From the NCBI GenBank assembly GCA_028293765.1, contig JAQGOG010000003.1, positions 1 through 64,000 on the forward strand: DNA of 64,000 bases, in the 5' to 3' direction. The position numbers were made by a program, and so were the translations under genes. Positions 52,578 through 62,335 of the stretch are shown piece after piece. Under the pieces are notes generated by a model. It saw nothing but the letters and a program-made list of their open reading frames with translations, did no database searches and had not been told where the DNA came from. The DNA is from Gammaproteobacteria bacterium (GTDB lineage Bacteria > Pseudomonadota > Gammaproteobacteria > Steroidobacterales > Steroidobacteraceae). Every line of letters starts with the position of its first letter. Position 1 is the first letter of the stretch.

Positions 52578-55007
52578 ATGTTGAACACGACGAGGCTTGC
52601 GATGAGGCTTGCGATGAGGCTGCGGTCTCACGCTCTCCTCAGCTCGACGCCGCTGCTCGCGCTTGCGCTTCTGCTGTTACTTTCGATGGCATTGGTCGCC
52701 GCTATGGACGCGCATACCGCGAGTCTGTTGGTCGATCGTGCGGCCGCGATAGGCGACGGTGCCGCGCTTAAGCGACTCGCGGCGCGACTGGGTTCGCTGC
52801 AGTCGATGGGGTTGTTGTTGACGACAGGCCAGTTGCTCGTGGCAGGGGCGTTGGCTTGGACGTTTCGGCGGTCTAGTCGGCGAGCGCAAGTGCTCATCGC
52901 ACGCAAGGCCGAGCAGTCGCAAGCGCGAAGCGCGCGTGAGGCTGAACGGTCGCAGGCGTTGCTCGAGCGTTTGAGCACCGCCACCCAAGCTGCCGGTATC
53001 TACTGCTGGGAACTCGATTGGAGCACGTACGCGATAACCTGGGACGAAAGTCGGTTGCCCCCGACTGAGGCCGCGGCTGCTTCCAGGCGCCATTTCGGCG
53101 CGGAGCTCGGCAGCGACCTGTTCAAGTGGGTGCATCCGGACGATCAGCACGCGGGTGGAAAGGCCATGTCGGAGTCTTTGGCCCGGGGCGAAGATCACGT
53201 CGCATTTCGGTACCGTATCATCCTGCCGAACGAATCGATCCGCCACGTGCAGGCATTCGCGCGAACCTACTGTGACGTGGCCGGCAAACCCCAGCGCTCG
53301 CTGGGCGTGAGCTGGGATGTGACCGCAGAGGTCGAAGCGGCGGAAAGGGCTTCACGCAATGCCGCAAACGAGCGCGCAATGCTGGACCGCCTGAGCGTCG
53401 CGACGCAGGCGGCTGGGTTGCAGTGCTGGGAATACGATTTCAAACAAGGCAAGGTCGTTTGGCTCGATCAGGGACTTGAACACCAAGGCAGCACGCCCGA
53501 AAGCGTTGCTGCCGCAGGAGAGGCGATGTTTGGTCAGATCCTTCCGGAGGATCTCAAGCTAGGGCGCGCCGCAACTGACGCGGCACTCGCGCAGCGCAAA
53601 CCGATCGTGTCAACACGTAGCCGCCGACGGGACGCGGATGGGAATCTGCACCACATCCAGATGTATCAGCGCCTCTTCTATGATGAGCAGGGCGAGCGTG
53701 CCCGCGCACTCGGCGCCATGCTCGACGTCACGGAATCATTTCAGCGGCAGGCGGAATTGGAAGCGCTCTCGATCCGCTTTGGTATCGCAACGCGCGCGGC
53801 GAATGCGGGGGTATGGGAGTACCGGGAGCGGAACGGTGAGATTTGGTGGAATGACACGATGTATGTGATATACGGCTGCTCAGCCGAGACTTTCCTGCCA
53901 GCTCTGGACACAGTTCTCGCGATGATCCACCCCGAGGACCTGGCGCGGGCGCAAGCCGCGTGGGCCAATGCATTGCTGGAATCGACCCAGTTGCAAGTCC
54001 AATTTCGCATCGTGCGCCCTGATGGAAGCACGGCCTACGTCGATTCTGTGGCCGCAGTCGTGACGGACCCTGATACGTTGGATCGCCGCTTGGTGGGTAT
54101 ATCGCTCGATATCAGTGGCCGCGTGGAATCTGAGCAACGCGAGCGGCAGCTGCAAAGGCAGCTGCGCGAAGCGTCCCATCAAGCGGGGATGGCGGAAGTC
54201 GCGACGGGCGTTCTGCACAATGTGGGGAACGTGCTTAACAGTCTTGGCGTTGCGTCGTCGACAGCACAGGCGCGCCTCAAGGCGTGCCAGATTGAACGCG
54301 TCGGGCAGGTCGCGGCCATACTCGAGGCAAACAGGGGCGCCCTCGCTGAGTACCTCACACACGACGTTCGAGGTAAGCGACTACCCGACTACGTCACGGC
54401 GCTGGGTAAACGGCTCACGTCCGATGCCGAGGCACTGCAGCAGGAATTTGCTGCAATCAGTGGGCACGTTCAATACCTGCGGCAGATTGTTCAGGCGCAG
54501 CAGTCATTCGCGAAGGTCGGAGGCACAGAAGACCACGTCGACGTCCGCGAGCTCGTGGAGACCGCACTAACTCTGAAAGGGCAGGAACTCAATGGAGCGA
54601 AGATCACCCGGGATATCGGAGAGCTTCCTACAGTGCGGACTGACCACTACAAGCTGCTGCAAATCCTCGTCAACTTCATTTCCAACGCGTGTGACGCAAT
54701 GGCGGCAAACACTTCGGCTGCGCCGTGTATCGTAATCCGAGCGCGCGTCGTGCTTGGGCTGCTCGAGATCGCGGTCGAAGATTCAGGTGTTGGGATCGCA
54801 CCAGAGCTGCTCCCGCGCGTGTGGGAGTTCGGGTACACGACGAAGGCGCATGGGCACGGCTTCGGTCTGCACAGTGCGGCAGTGGCCGCGCAGCAGCTCG
54901 GCGGGACAGTCTGCGCGGGGAGTGAAGGTGTAGGCCTCGGTGCCCACTTCGCGGTGACGATACCGATTAGCACAGCCGCAGAGGTCAAGCGCTATGTCGC
55001 GACCTAG
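52578..55007 (+). CDS. Membrane PAS-domain sensor histidine kinase
   Basis: An 809-residue sensor kinase. Two hydrophobic helices (about 18-45 and 75-95) are followed by three PAS units, each beginning near a W(E)(L/Y) pattern (YCWELDWSTYAITWDESR, QCWEYDFKQGKVVWLD, GVWEYRERNGEIWWND). The kinase core has the His in EVATGVLHNVGNVLNSLGV, a variant H-box, and ATP-binding motifs VNFISNACDAM, VEDSGVGI and GHGFGLHSAAVAAQQLGG. ATG 52578 is chosen over an earlier in-frame start (52536). Codons just after it form a 12-base tandem repeat (gaggcttgcgat, 52592-52615, then a partial copy). It lies 138 bases after the GGDEF-EAL gene. Confidence 0.85.
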   Translation: MLNTTRLAMRLAMRLRSHALLSSTPLLALALLLLLSMALVAAMDAHTASLLVDRAAAIGDGAALKRLAARLGSLQSMGLLLTTGQLLVAGALAWTFRRSSRRAQVLIARKAEQSQARSAREAERSQALLERLSTATQAAGIYCWELDWSTYAITWDESRLPPTEAAAASRRHFGAELGSDLFKWVHPDDQHAGGKAMSESLARGEDHVAFRYRIILPNESIRHVQAFARTYCDVAGKPQRSLGVSWDVTAEVEAAERASRNAANERAMLDRLSVATQAAGLQCWEYDFKQGKVVWLDQGLEHQGSTPESVAAAGEAMFGQILPEDLKLGRAATDAALAQRKPIVSTRSRRRDADGNLHHIQMYQRLFYDEQGERARALGAMLDVTESFQRQAELEALSIRFGIATRAANAGVWEYRERNGEIWWNDTMYVIYGCSAETFLPALDTVLAMIHPEDLARAQAAWANALLESTQLQVQFRIVRPDGSTAYVDSVAAVVTDPDTLDRRLVGISLDISGRVESEQRERQLQRQLREASHQAGMAEVATGVLHNVGNVLNSLGVASSTAQARLKACQIERVGQVAAILEANRGALAEYLTHDVRGKRLPDYVTALGKRLTSDAEALQQEFAAISGHVQYLRQIVQAQQSFAKVGGTEDHVDVRELVETALTLKGQELNGAKITRDIGELPTVRTDHYKLLQILVNFISNACDAMAANTSAAPCIVIRARVVLGLLEIAVEDSGVGIAPELLPRVWEFGYTTKAHGHGFGLHSAAVAAQQLGGTVCAGSEGVGLGAHFAVTIPISTAAEVKRYVAT

Positions 55008-55246
55008 TAAGCCTATGTGGCCCCACCATAACGGGCCGCGCGATTGGCCGCGCCGAGTTGCTCCACGAAGGACGACATAAGTCAGCAGGTTCGCGATATC
55101 GTCGTCGCGCAACGCTAGGAAGAATGGCCGCAACACAGATGCGTGCGACCTCAACTTCCCCCAATGCACTCCTCGAAGGCATCGCAATTGCGCCGCTGCA
55201 CAGAAACTCGTAGTGTCTGCGGACCACGCCAACGCGAGCCGTGCCC

Positions 55247-55933
55247 ATGTTCTCCCTCATCGCCGCGAGCGTCTTCTTCCTCCTGATCCACTTCGGCGTG
55301 TCCGGGACGCGATTACGCGACGTTCTGGTGGCACGCATGGGCGCGGGCCCCTATCAGGGGGTGTTCGCACTCGTTTCCATCATCGGAGTACTCTGGATAA
55401 TTCACGCGTACGGACGAGCCCCGACCGTGGAACTGTGGGGCCAGCTCCTCGGCTTGCGTCCCCTTGCATTCCCGGTCGTCTTTCTCGCCTTCTTGCTGGC
55501 CGGAATCGGTTTAGCGACACCGAGTCCCACTCAGGCGGGCAGGGAATCAAAGCTCTCACAAGGGACGGACATTGCTCGCGGTATTGTGCGGATCACGCGA
55601 CACCCGTTCCTGTGGGGCGTAGCTCTCTGGGCGCTCGTGCATCTGATCGTGAACGGCGACCTCGCGTCGCTGATCGTTTTTGGCTCGTTTTTCCTGCTGG
55701 CTGTCGGCGGCACGGCCTCTATTGACGCCAAGCGTCGCCGAATTTTCGGCGAGGACTGGAATCGATTCGCCCAAACGACATCGAATGTGCCTTTCGCCGC
55801 GATCCTTGCTGGCAGGAACCAGCTTCGCGGGGCTGTCAGCGAGATCGGCATCGTGCGGCCCGTCATCGCCGCCGCAGCCTATGCGCTGATCTTTGTCTTT
55901 CACGAGCGGCTGTTTGGGGCACCCCTCGTTTGA
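55247..55933 (+). CDS. NnrU-family membrane protein
   Basis: A 228-residue integral membrane protein of the NnrU type with about six helices. [16 protein letters not shown] opens the protein, and the conserved central motif is [27 protein letters not shown]. NnrU proteins are linked to nitric-oxide/denitrification regions in some bacteria and are related in fold to isoprenylcysteine methyltransferase-like membrane proteins. No denitrification gene is near, so the role here is open. ATG 55247 is used. GTG 55241 is possible. A RecQ relic begins about 100 bases downstream. Confidence 0.82.
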   Translation: MFSLIAASVFFLLIHFGVSGTRLRDVLVARMGAGPYQGVFALVSIIGVLWIIHAYGRAPTVELWGQLLGLRPLAFPVVFLAFLLAGIGLATPSPTQAGRESKLSQGTDIARGIVRITRHPFLWGVALWALVHLIVNGDLASLIVFGSFFLLAVGGTASIDAKRRRIFGEDWNRFAQTTSNVPFAAILAGRNQLRGAVSEIGIVRPVIAAAAYALIFVFHERLFGAPLV

Positions 55934-55981
55934 AGCCGACATCGCGCAGGGGGAGCCGCCTGCGGCCGTCACCGTTCGGGC

Positions 55982-56038
55982 CCTGCCAGGCCAGGCCGTC
56001 GGCGTGGGCGTGTGGAAAGACGACGATGGCCTGGCAGG
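55982..56038. repeat. Inverted repeat at the edge of the RecQ relic
   Basis: The arms CCTGCCAGGCC (55982-55992) and GGCCTGGCAGG (56028-56038) are perfect complements over a 35-base loop. The second arm abuts the point where readable RecQ similarity begins. It may be a scar of the rearrangement. Confidence 0.4.
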
Positions 56039-56366
56039 CCAGCGTCGCGTAATCGTCACCACCAACGCGTTCGGTCTGGGGGTCGACAAGCCCGATGTTC
56101 GCTTCGTCGTGCATTGGAATTTCCCAGAGTCGCTCGAAAGCTACTACCAGGAAGCCGGGCGCGCCGGCCGTGACGGGAAGCCCGCGCGATGTGCGCTGCC
56201 TTATCGTCTCGAAGACAAGCGTGTGCGCAGCTTCTTCATCGGTAGCAAGCACCCGCGGAGCGACGAGTTGCGACGGCTCCTGCAGGCCCTCACGCAAGTG
56301 TCGTCCGGCGGCAGCGTGAGTATTGCCGACCTCGTCGCCGCAACCGGGCTCAGCCCCCCAACAGCA
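56037..56366 (+). pseudogene. RecQ helicase fragment (motifs V-VI)
   Basis: The frame reads [65 protein letters not shown]. These are helicase motifs V and VI of RecQ and the start of the following zinc-binding region. Helicase motifs I-IV and the HRDC end are missing, and no normal start is present. Similarity fades near 56340, and the frame runs into the antisense MarR-Lon gene. It is a truncated relic inserted between NnrU and the MarR-Lon locus. Confidence 0.78.
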
Positions 56367-56374
56367 TCCCCGGG

Positions 56375-57442
56375 CTATTCCTGCAAAGCTTTCTTGAGCG
56401 CATCAGATGCGTCTGCATAGAACAACATCTCGATGTTTGTAGCGACCTCGTCGGGTACGTCTAGCAACGCACGGCGGCAAGACACCGGCATTAAAATGGC
56501 TCGTGCGCCTTCCCGGACGGCGGTTTCGACGAGCTCCGCAGGCTGTTGTATCGGTTTTACGGCATCGCCGGCGAGCTCACCGACAATGACGAGCCCGCCA
56601 CGCAGCTGCTTCTTGAGTAACGAGGAGCACAAGGCAAGCAGTAACCCCACGCCGGAAGACCCACCGACCCTACCGTTGAGCGGATGCACTTCGACGATCA
56701 GCTCCTGATCTTTAGGATTGCGCGTGCCCACCAGGTCCGCAGCGTGGAGATACAGATAGTCCTTCGCAGTTTTGACACTCGCCCGCAGCGCTGCCGACGG
56801 CGATTCATTGAGGAGTCGGATCCCGTGACCGCGAGCTTCCGCGACTTCGATTCGTGACACTGTCGTAATCCCGGCTGGGCCGGTTTCACCGGCGACCCAC
56901 GCCTGGCCCGCGTGCAGCCGGGTGATGCCGACCCGTCCATCAGCGGACACATCGCCGGGCACCTCGATGGGCAGCCGGTTGAGATTGCTCGAAATCTTTT
57001 GCAGCACGAGCACCAGTTGCTCGAGTTCCTCGTTGGTGATCCCATCGACGGCGCGCTGGAATTGCCTGCCGACGATGGGGGTGAGGGAGTCGAGCATGTC
57101 CTTGCCACGTTGAGTCAGAACAACTTCGGTGATCCGACTGTCGTGGGGATTGGGAAACGCAGACACCAGCTCCTTGGCGACCATGCGCTCGATGATGCGG
57201 CTCGCCGTATTACGCTTGGTCAGCGAGCGTTCCGCCAGGAACCCGATATTTGCCGATTCATGCTCGCGAAGCACCGTCATGATCCGGTACATCGACCGGT
57301 TGACGCCATACTTCTCGAGCACCGTGCTCATGTCCTCGTGATAGTCGAAATCCGCATGAGCCATCAGATAAAACGGCGATGTCGCCAGGCGAAACTCGGG
57401 GTTCGCCGGATGGCACAGCTTGCGATAGTCGATCTTCTTCAT
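56375..57442 (-). CDS. MarR-type regulator fused to a Lon/BrxL-like protease domain
   Basis: A 355-residue fusion not familiar to me. Residues about 25-155 are a MarR winged helix ([55 protein letters not shown], then [15 protein letters not shown]). Residues about 170-355 look like a Lon proteolytic domain of the BrxL kind. [10 protein letters not shown] aligns its first Ser (about 262) with the Lon nucleophile, and [30 protein letters not shown] matches the end of such domains. The Lon catalytic Lys position appears to read Ala (QQPAEL), so protease activity is doubtful. ATG 57442 is chosen. GTG 57454 is possible. It follows the aminotransferase by about 60 bases. Confidence 0.75.
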   Translation of the reverse strand: MKKIDYRKLCHPANPEFRLATSPFYLMAHADFDYHEDMSTVLEKYGVNRSMYRIMTVLREHESANIGFLAERSLTKRNTASRIIERMVAKELVSAFPNPHDSRITEVVLTQRGKDMLDSLTPIVGRQFQRAVDGITNEELEQLVLVLQKISSNLNRLPIEVPGDVSADGRVGITRLHAGQAWVAGETGPAGITTVSRIEVAEARGHGIRLLNESPSAALRASVKTAKDYLYLHAADLVGTRNPKDQELIVEVHPLNGRVGGSSGVGLLLALCSSLLKKQLRGGLVIVGELAGDAVKPIQQPAELVETAVREGARAILMPVSCRRALLDVPDEVATNIEMLFYADASDALKKALQE

Positions 57443-57505
57443 TGTTCGGAACACCTCGCACCCCTCCCCCGGGTCATTTTACAGGCGGGCAGGCGTCGCA
57501 TCGGA

Positions 57506-58681
57506 CTAGATGCGAGTGATTTGCCTGTTAAAGAAATCCTCGAGTCGACGCACCGCTTCCTTGATGGTGGGCAGAGATTGGGACCCAAAACAGATGCGCA
57601 GGTAACCCTCGCCCTGCGCGCCATAGAAGGCGCCGGACTCGACGACTACCCGCGCCTCATCGAGCAGCCGGTCTGCCAGGGTCTGCGACGCAAGCCGGGT
57701 GCCACGGATATCGGGAAAGGCATAAATCGACCCTTGCGGGAGCGGACACATCACACCCGGCATCCGATTCAGGGCGGCGACCAGAAAGTCCCGCTTCGCT
57801 GTCTCGTCTTCAACCATATGGCGCAGCACCGCGGGGTCGCCGGTAATCGCCGCAAGCGCGCCATGTTGCGCGAAAGTATTGACGTGAGTCACGTCGTTCG
57901 CCGTGACCTTCAGCATCGCGCTCAAAATATCGCTTGCCGCCGTGGCATAGCCGAGGCGCCAGCCATCCATCGCGTAGCTCTTCGTAAACGCATACAGGGA
58001 GATCGTGCGTTCCGCCATGCCGGGAAGCGAGGCAATGCTGATGTGCTGCCCGCCATAAACGTTGTATTCATACACTTCGTCCGCGATCACAATCAGATCG
58101 TGACGAATTGCCAGCGCGGCCAGCGCCTCCAGTTCGCCGCGTGTGTAGACACGACCCGTCGGGTTCGATGGGTTTACGAGTACGAGCGCCTTCGTGCGTG
58201 CGGTGACCTTCGCTTCGATCCAATCCGCCCGGATGGAAAATCCGTGCTCCGCGTCCAACGGCGCCGGCACCGCTCGACCGCCAGCCAGCTCAATCTTGCC
58301 GACATGCTGGGGGTAATACGGATCGAGGAGGATCACTTCATCGCCGGGGTTGATAATGGCAAAAAAAGCGGCGAACGAGCCATGCGTCAGGCCGTTGGTG
58401 ACGACGACGTCGGCGGCGGTGACAGCAATTCCATTGAACGTGTGCAACTTATGGGCCAGGGCTTCACGCAGGGGCGCGATACCGGGTAGATCGCTGTAGT
58501 GGACGTGCCCGGCGGTGATGGCAGCAATCGTCGCGGCCTTGATGTGCTCCGGCGTGTCGTGCGCAGGCTGGCCGAGCTCCAGATGAATCAGCCCGTCCTG
58601 ATTGGGAAGGCCGGCAGCTTTGGCGTACATGCCGTAGCTTTTTCGTGCGGTAGAAGTGATGCGAGCGGCAATTCGGGACAC
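57506..58681 (-). CDS. PLP-dependent class I/II aminotransferase
   Basis: A 391-residue fold-type I aminotransferase. Conserved positions: NPSNPTG (170-176), DEVYE (201-205), the PLP-binding Lys234 in YAFTKSYAMDGWRLGY, and a substrate-carboxylate Arg in GYLRICFGS. GTG 58681 is the likely start, with AAGG six bases before it, immediately after the BASS transporter stop. It is in the operon TonB receptor, BASS transporter, aminotransferase, MarR-Lon. It probably deaminates the amino compound imported by this locus, using a 2-oxo acid as acceptor. The substrate is not readable. Confidence 0.87.
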   Translation of the reverse strand: MSRIAARITSTARKSYGMYAKAAGLPNQDGLIHLELGQPAHDTPEHIKAATIAAITAGHVHYSDLPGIAPLREALAHKLHTFNGIAVTAADVVVTNGLTHGSFAAFFAIINPGDEVILLDPYYPQHVGKIELAGGRAVPAPLDAEHGFSIRADWIEAKVTARTKALVLVNPSNPTGRVYTRGELEALAALAIRHDLIVIADEVYEYNVYGGQHISIASLPGMAERTISLYAFTKSYAMDGWRLGYATAASDILSAMLKVTANDVTHVNTFAQHGALAAITGDPAVLRHMVEDETAKRDFLVAALNRMPGVMCPLPQGSIYAFPDIRGTRLASQTLADRLLDEARVVVESGAFYGAQGEGYLRICFGSQSLPTIKEAVRRLEDFFNRQITRI

Positions 58682-58690
58682 GGGCGGCCT

Positions 58691-59578
58691 TCAGGTCGTG
58701 ATGATGCCGTTGGCCGGCCGAATGCGGCGCGTAACGGCGAAAAAAGTCATACACAGCGCCATACCGATGAACGTATTGATGATCATCGGCAGAGACATGT
58801 CGTGACGGTGGAGCAGGGTCACTGCGACGAAGATCGCAGTGCCTTCCTGACGAATCATGTGCTCAACGGTAACGGCGATGGTCTCCCGCCGTGTGAGGCG
58901 TCCGATCCTGGAGATCGTCAAAGCTATCGTGATTGCTGTCAGGTTCATCGCCACAACGATGGCCAACAGCGTGCCGAACGAAGCACGCAGCACAGGCCAC
59001 TGTTGCACGGTGATCAAGCCGAACACGAACACCAGGATAGTGGTCGCGGCCGTCTTGATGCGCGGTCCGAGGAGGGGCCACCACCGGGGTCGCAGGTGTG
59101 CGGCAATCATCCCGCAGCTAACGGGAATCAGCGTCACCAGCATGACGTGAGTGAACGAGGATTCGAACGGAATGTCGATCGGCTGCGTCTCCCGGAACGC
59201 GAACCAGAGCGCAAAGTGCGCGATAAACGGCAGGGTAAAGATATAAATCGTGCTCAGTGCCAGCGTGAGTGAGACTGACAAGGCCACATCGCCCTTGGCG
59301 ATATCCGTGATGAGATTGGAAAGAATGCCGCCCGGGGTGGTGGCAAGCAGAATGAGGCCCACCATGAGCTCGGGGGTGGGCGCAAACAGCACGCCCAATA
59401 TGCTGCCACAAAGCGGTACCAGCACGAGCATGCTGAGAAGGCCGAGGATGAACGAGCGCCGCCCCGACAGGATGGTCGCGAAATCGCCGACCTTCAGACC
59501 CAGTCCGATGGTGAACATGACGAGCCATAGTGACCAGGGCAGAAGGTAACTATCGGCGAGCGCCATCAGAGTCTGCAT
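58691..59578 (-). CDS. BASS-family (bile acid:sodium symporter-like) transporter
   Basis: A 295-residue inner-membrane protein with about nine or ten helices, of the bile acid:sodium symporter fold. The motif LLATTPGGILSNLITDIAKGDVALSVSLTLALSTIYIFTLP is the conserved family core with the sodium-site region, and VEHMIRQEGTAIFVAVTLL lies in the second half. BASS members move organic anions such as pyruvate, pantothenate or bile salts, not only bile acids. It lies 63 bases after the TonB receptor and ten before the aminotransferase, so it probably carries the same substrate across the inner membrane. Confidence 0.86.
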   Translation of the reverse strand: MQTLMALADSYLLPWSLWLVMFTIGLGLKVGDFATILSGRRSFILGLLSMLVLVPLCGSILGVLFAPTPELMVGLILLATTPGGILSNLITDIAKGDVALSVSLTLALSTIYIFTLPFIAHFALWFAFRETQPIDIPFESSFTHVMLVTLIPVSCGMIAAHLRPRWWPLLGPRIKTAATTILVFVFGLITVQQWPVLRASFGTLLAIVVAMNLTAITIALTISRIGRLTRRETIAVTVEHMIRQEGTAIFVAVTLLHRHDMSLPMIINTFIGMALCMTFFAVTRRIRPANGIITT

Positions 59579-59641
59579 GTATTGCCTCGACGCTGCGCCG
59601 TAGACCGGAGGCTGCTCAGGTCCACGGCGCAGTCATTCCCG

Positions 59642-62005
59642 TCAGTAGGTGTACCGGATATTGATGCCGAAGGTCCGGGGCTCGGCATAAAGATGCCGGT
59701 CTGCCAGGAAGGTGGATCCGGCTCCAAAGGCATCGACCAGGTACGTCGTGTTGGTCAGGTTATGAGCCCAGCCTGACAATTCCCACTTCGAATCCGCGGT
59801 CTTCAGTCCCGCTCGCAGCCCGAGCAGACCATAGCCGCCCTGCCTGTCGGCTGCGACATTCGGCAGCGTGAAGAAAACCGCGGAGCGATAGCTGTAGTCG
59901 ACCTGGGCGAAGGGCAGCGTGCTGCCGATCGGCTGTTGCGACTCGTAGCGCAGCACGAGGTTGGTCGATGCCCGCGGTGACTGCACCGGCGTTTGGTCGC
60001 GGTAGGTGCCGGACACGATTTTCGAGTCCATCAGGTTGAGCCCGGCGCGTAGCGAGAATTCCCGGGTCATCCGCCAGGTCAGATCGGTATCCAAGCCGTA
60101 GATCTTGGCGTTCCCGGCATTGCCGAGCGAAAACACCTCGATCACGTTCGGCGCAGTGCCGTAGGGGATCTCGGTCGAGGCCTGCATGTTGCGCCAGTCG
60201 TAGTAGTAGGCCGAGCTGTTGAGCGTCACCATGCCGTTCGCGAAGTTCGACTTGAAGCCAAGCTCGTAGGCGAAGAGCTTCTCCGACGAGTACGACGGCA
60301 GATACGCACTCGCGGGTTGCCCGGCCGGGTAAGGAAGAAAGGCGATGTCGCCCGGGAAACCGCCGCCCTTGTATCCCTCGCTGAGGTTCAAATAAACGAG
60401 CAGGTTCTTGCTGGGCTCGTAGTTGAGGCCGAGTTTTCCGGAGACGCCGTTCGAGGACAGAGTGGCATTGTCGTAGGGCACGGGCGTGAGCCCGTATGCA
60501 GGCGGGAAGTTTACATTGACGCCGCTGGAATACGTGTAATCGACGTTCGTGTGTGTCTCGCGAATACCGGCGACAAGCTTCCACTCCTTGGTCAGCGCGT
60601 ACTCGGTGTGCGCGAAGACGCCTTCTGTTTGGGTTTTTTGTGAAATGTTCTCGTTGAAGATCACCGCGGTCGGATTCAGGGGCGCCACTTCATAGTTCTG
60701 CGCGTAGTTGTAGAGGCTGAGGTCGGAGTCTTTGTCATGGCTATAGTACGCACCGACGGTCCACTGCAGCGCACCCTCTGCGCGTGAGGCGAGACGCACC
60801 TCTTGCGAGAACGTATTGAGCGCCTCGACCCGCAGCATATCCTGATCGATATAGGGTGAGCCGCTGCTACTGCCCATCGAGCGATCCATCTTGCGCGCCC
60901 CGGTCACGGAGGTGAGCGTCATCCCATTGAGAGTCCAATCCATTTTCAGGCTGCCGCCATAGAGGTGGACGTTGTTGCGATCGCCGTAGGAATTATTGCC
61001 GAAGGCAACCGTCGGATCGCCGCTCCCGTCCGCGACGGCAACTCGCGAGCCGGTTGGGGTCGGGGCCGCATATACCGGGCAGCCCGTTCCGCCGTTGAAT
61101 CCAGCGGCGAGCGGCACGGCGCAGCTGCCGTCAGTTTTGGTGTACCCCATGCTCTTGTAGGCGGGAACCTGAGAGTTGTCGAAGCTCGCGTCGCCGACGA
61201 AGAGCGCCTCGAAGGTGTCCGAAGGCGTCCACAAGGCCGAAAGTCGCACGGCCTGGCGTTCTAGCGCCGCATTTTTGGACTGGGTGTACCCACCGAGGTT
61301 GTTGCTGGCCACATCCGTCTGCCAGCCGTCGCGCGAGATCGTGTGCGCTGCGAGGCGGAGCGCAAGGGTGTCGCTCACGCCACCGCCGATTTCGGCCCCG
61401 ATCTCCGCAAGGTTGTAATTTCCGTAGTTGAGATCGACAGATGAGCTGAATTGCTGGCTCGGCCGCGCGGTGATGAAGTTGATCGCGCCTCCGGTGGTAT
61501 TACGTCCGTACAGGTCGCCCTGCGGGCCTTTCAGCACCTCGACTCGCTCCAGGTCGAACAACTGGAAGCCGAGCATCGCCACCGATGGCAGCGCGACTTC
61601 ATTGATATATTCTGTGACGGCCGGGTTCTGATTGGTATTGGCGTTGTTCATACCGACGCCGCGCAGTGAAAAGACCGGATCGCCGAACTGGCTCGTCGAC
61701 ACGTAGAGCCCCGGGGTGTATGCCGCGAGGTCGCCGGCCTGCTGGATGCGAAGATCCGCGAGTTGCTGCGGTGTGAAGACCGAGATCGACGCCGGCACGT
61801 CCTGCAGATTCTCCGAACGCCGCTGCACAGTCACGACGACTTCAGCCAACGCCGTATCATCGTCCGCGCGAGCGACGCTGGTGGTCAGATTTCCCGCCAG
61901 GATACCGGCGATTGTTATTGCAAGCGCGCTCGCGCGGGTGCCGACCGATGCGGCATTCGAGGTGACAGTAGCATCTGAGCGCGGTCGCGCTGGTGCCGTA
62001 TTCAT
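59642..62005 (-). CDS. TonB-dependent receptor (amine locus)
   Basis: A 787-residue receptor. The signal region (about 20-47, ending SVARADDD) is followed by a TonB box region ALAEVVVTVQRRSENLQD, a plug with ISVFTPQQLADL and VEVLKGPQGDLYGRNTTGGAINFITARP, and a barrel ending INIRYTY. The plug signature is common in receptors for plant or steroid-like compounds in Gram-negatives. ATG 62005 has GGGAG about eight bases upstream and is favoured over a GTG at 62038. It is the first gene of the minus-strand operon and faces DUF3830 across a 330-base regulatory gap. Confidence 0.87.
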   Translation of the reverse strand: MNTAPARPRSDATVTSNAASVGTRASALAITIAGILAGNLTTSVARADDDTALAEVVVTVQRRSENLQDVPASISVFTPQQLADLRIQQAGDLAAYTPGLYVSTSQFGDPVFSLRGVGMNNANTNQNPAVTEYINEVALPSVAMLGFQLFDLERVEVLKGPQGDLYGRNTTGGAINFITARPSQQFSSSVDLNYGNYNLAEIGAEIGGGVSDTLALRLAAHTISRDGWQTDVASNNLGGYTQSKNAALERQAVRLSALWTPSDTFEALFVGDASFDNSQVPAYKSMGYTKTDGSCAVPLAAGFNGGTGCPVYAAPTPTGSRVAVADGSGDPTVAFGNNSYGDRNNVHLYGGSLKMDWTLNGMTLTSVTGARKMDRSMGSSSGSPYIDQDMLRVEALNTFSQEVRLASRAEGALQWTVGAYYSHDKDSDLSLYNYAQNYEVAPLNPTAVIFNENISQKTQTEGVFAHTEYALTKEWKLVAGIRETHTNVDYTYSSGVNVNFPPAYGLTPVPYDNATLSSNGVSGKLGLNYEPSKNLLVYLNLSEGYKGGGFPGDIAFLPYPAGQPASAYLPSYSSEKLFAYELGFKSNFANGMVTLNSSAYYYDWRNMQASTEIPYGTAPNVIEVFSLGNAGNAKIYGLDTDLTWRMTREFSLRAGLNLMDSKIVSGTYRDQTPVQSPRASTNLVLRYESQQPIGSTLPFAQVDYSYRSAVFFTLPNVAADRQGGYGLLGLRAGLKTADSKWELSGWAHNLTNTTYLVDAFGAGSTFLADRHLYAEPRTFGINIRYTY

Positions 62006-62335
62006 CGCTGGACTCCCGGGACTCTCGTTGAAGATCACAAACGGTCAAATTCGTGTGAAAGTGGATATAATAGTTACGCGGGTACCGCTGAGATTGCAAG
62101 GAGCATTTTCACGACAAGTCTGGGGAGCCGCGTACCGGCGCCTGACTTTGTAACAATATCTCAGGAATATCTGTGCCTCTTGCATCGACGTGGTGCGTGC
62201 CGCGCACCAAATCGGGACAGTTGAAATATACGAGTGCAATCATGTGAAAATGGGAATAATGTTGGACGCAGACAGACCGAAGGCCGTCGGACTCCTCCGG
62301 CGAGAGCAACAACCGTCATTTATCAAAGGCTTGAT
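62006..62335. promoter_or_regulatory. Divergent promoter region with direct repeat
   Basis: A 330-base gap between the divergent TonB receptor and DUF3830 genes. Two similar 21-base segments lie at 62052-62072 and 62241-62261 (both contain TGTGAAA, then TGG, then ATAAT). They match at 16 of 21 positions. The first also reads as a promoter: GTCAAA, then TATAAT 16 bases later. They may be paired regulator sites. Confidence 0.45.

Noticed and set aside
52592-52615. Two 12-base tandem repeats considered as a CRISPR or iteron
   Set aside because: There are only two full copies without spacers, and they encode RLAM repeats at the start of the histidine kinase. This is simple codon-level duplication.
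56912-58489. 525-codon open plus-strand frame over the MarR-Lon and aminotransferase genes
   Set aside because: It crosses the boundary of two real minus-strand genes and contains no recognisable motif. It is a shadow frame.
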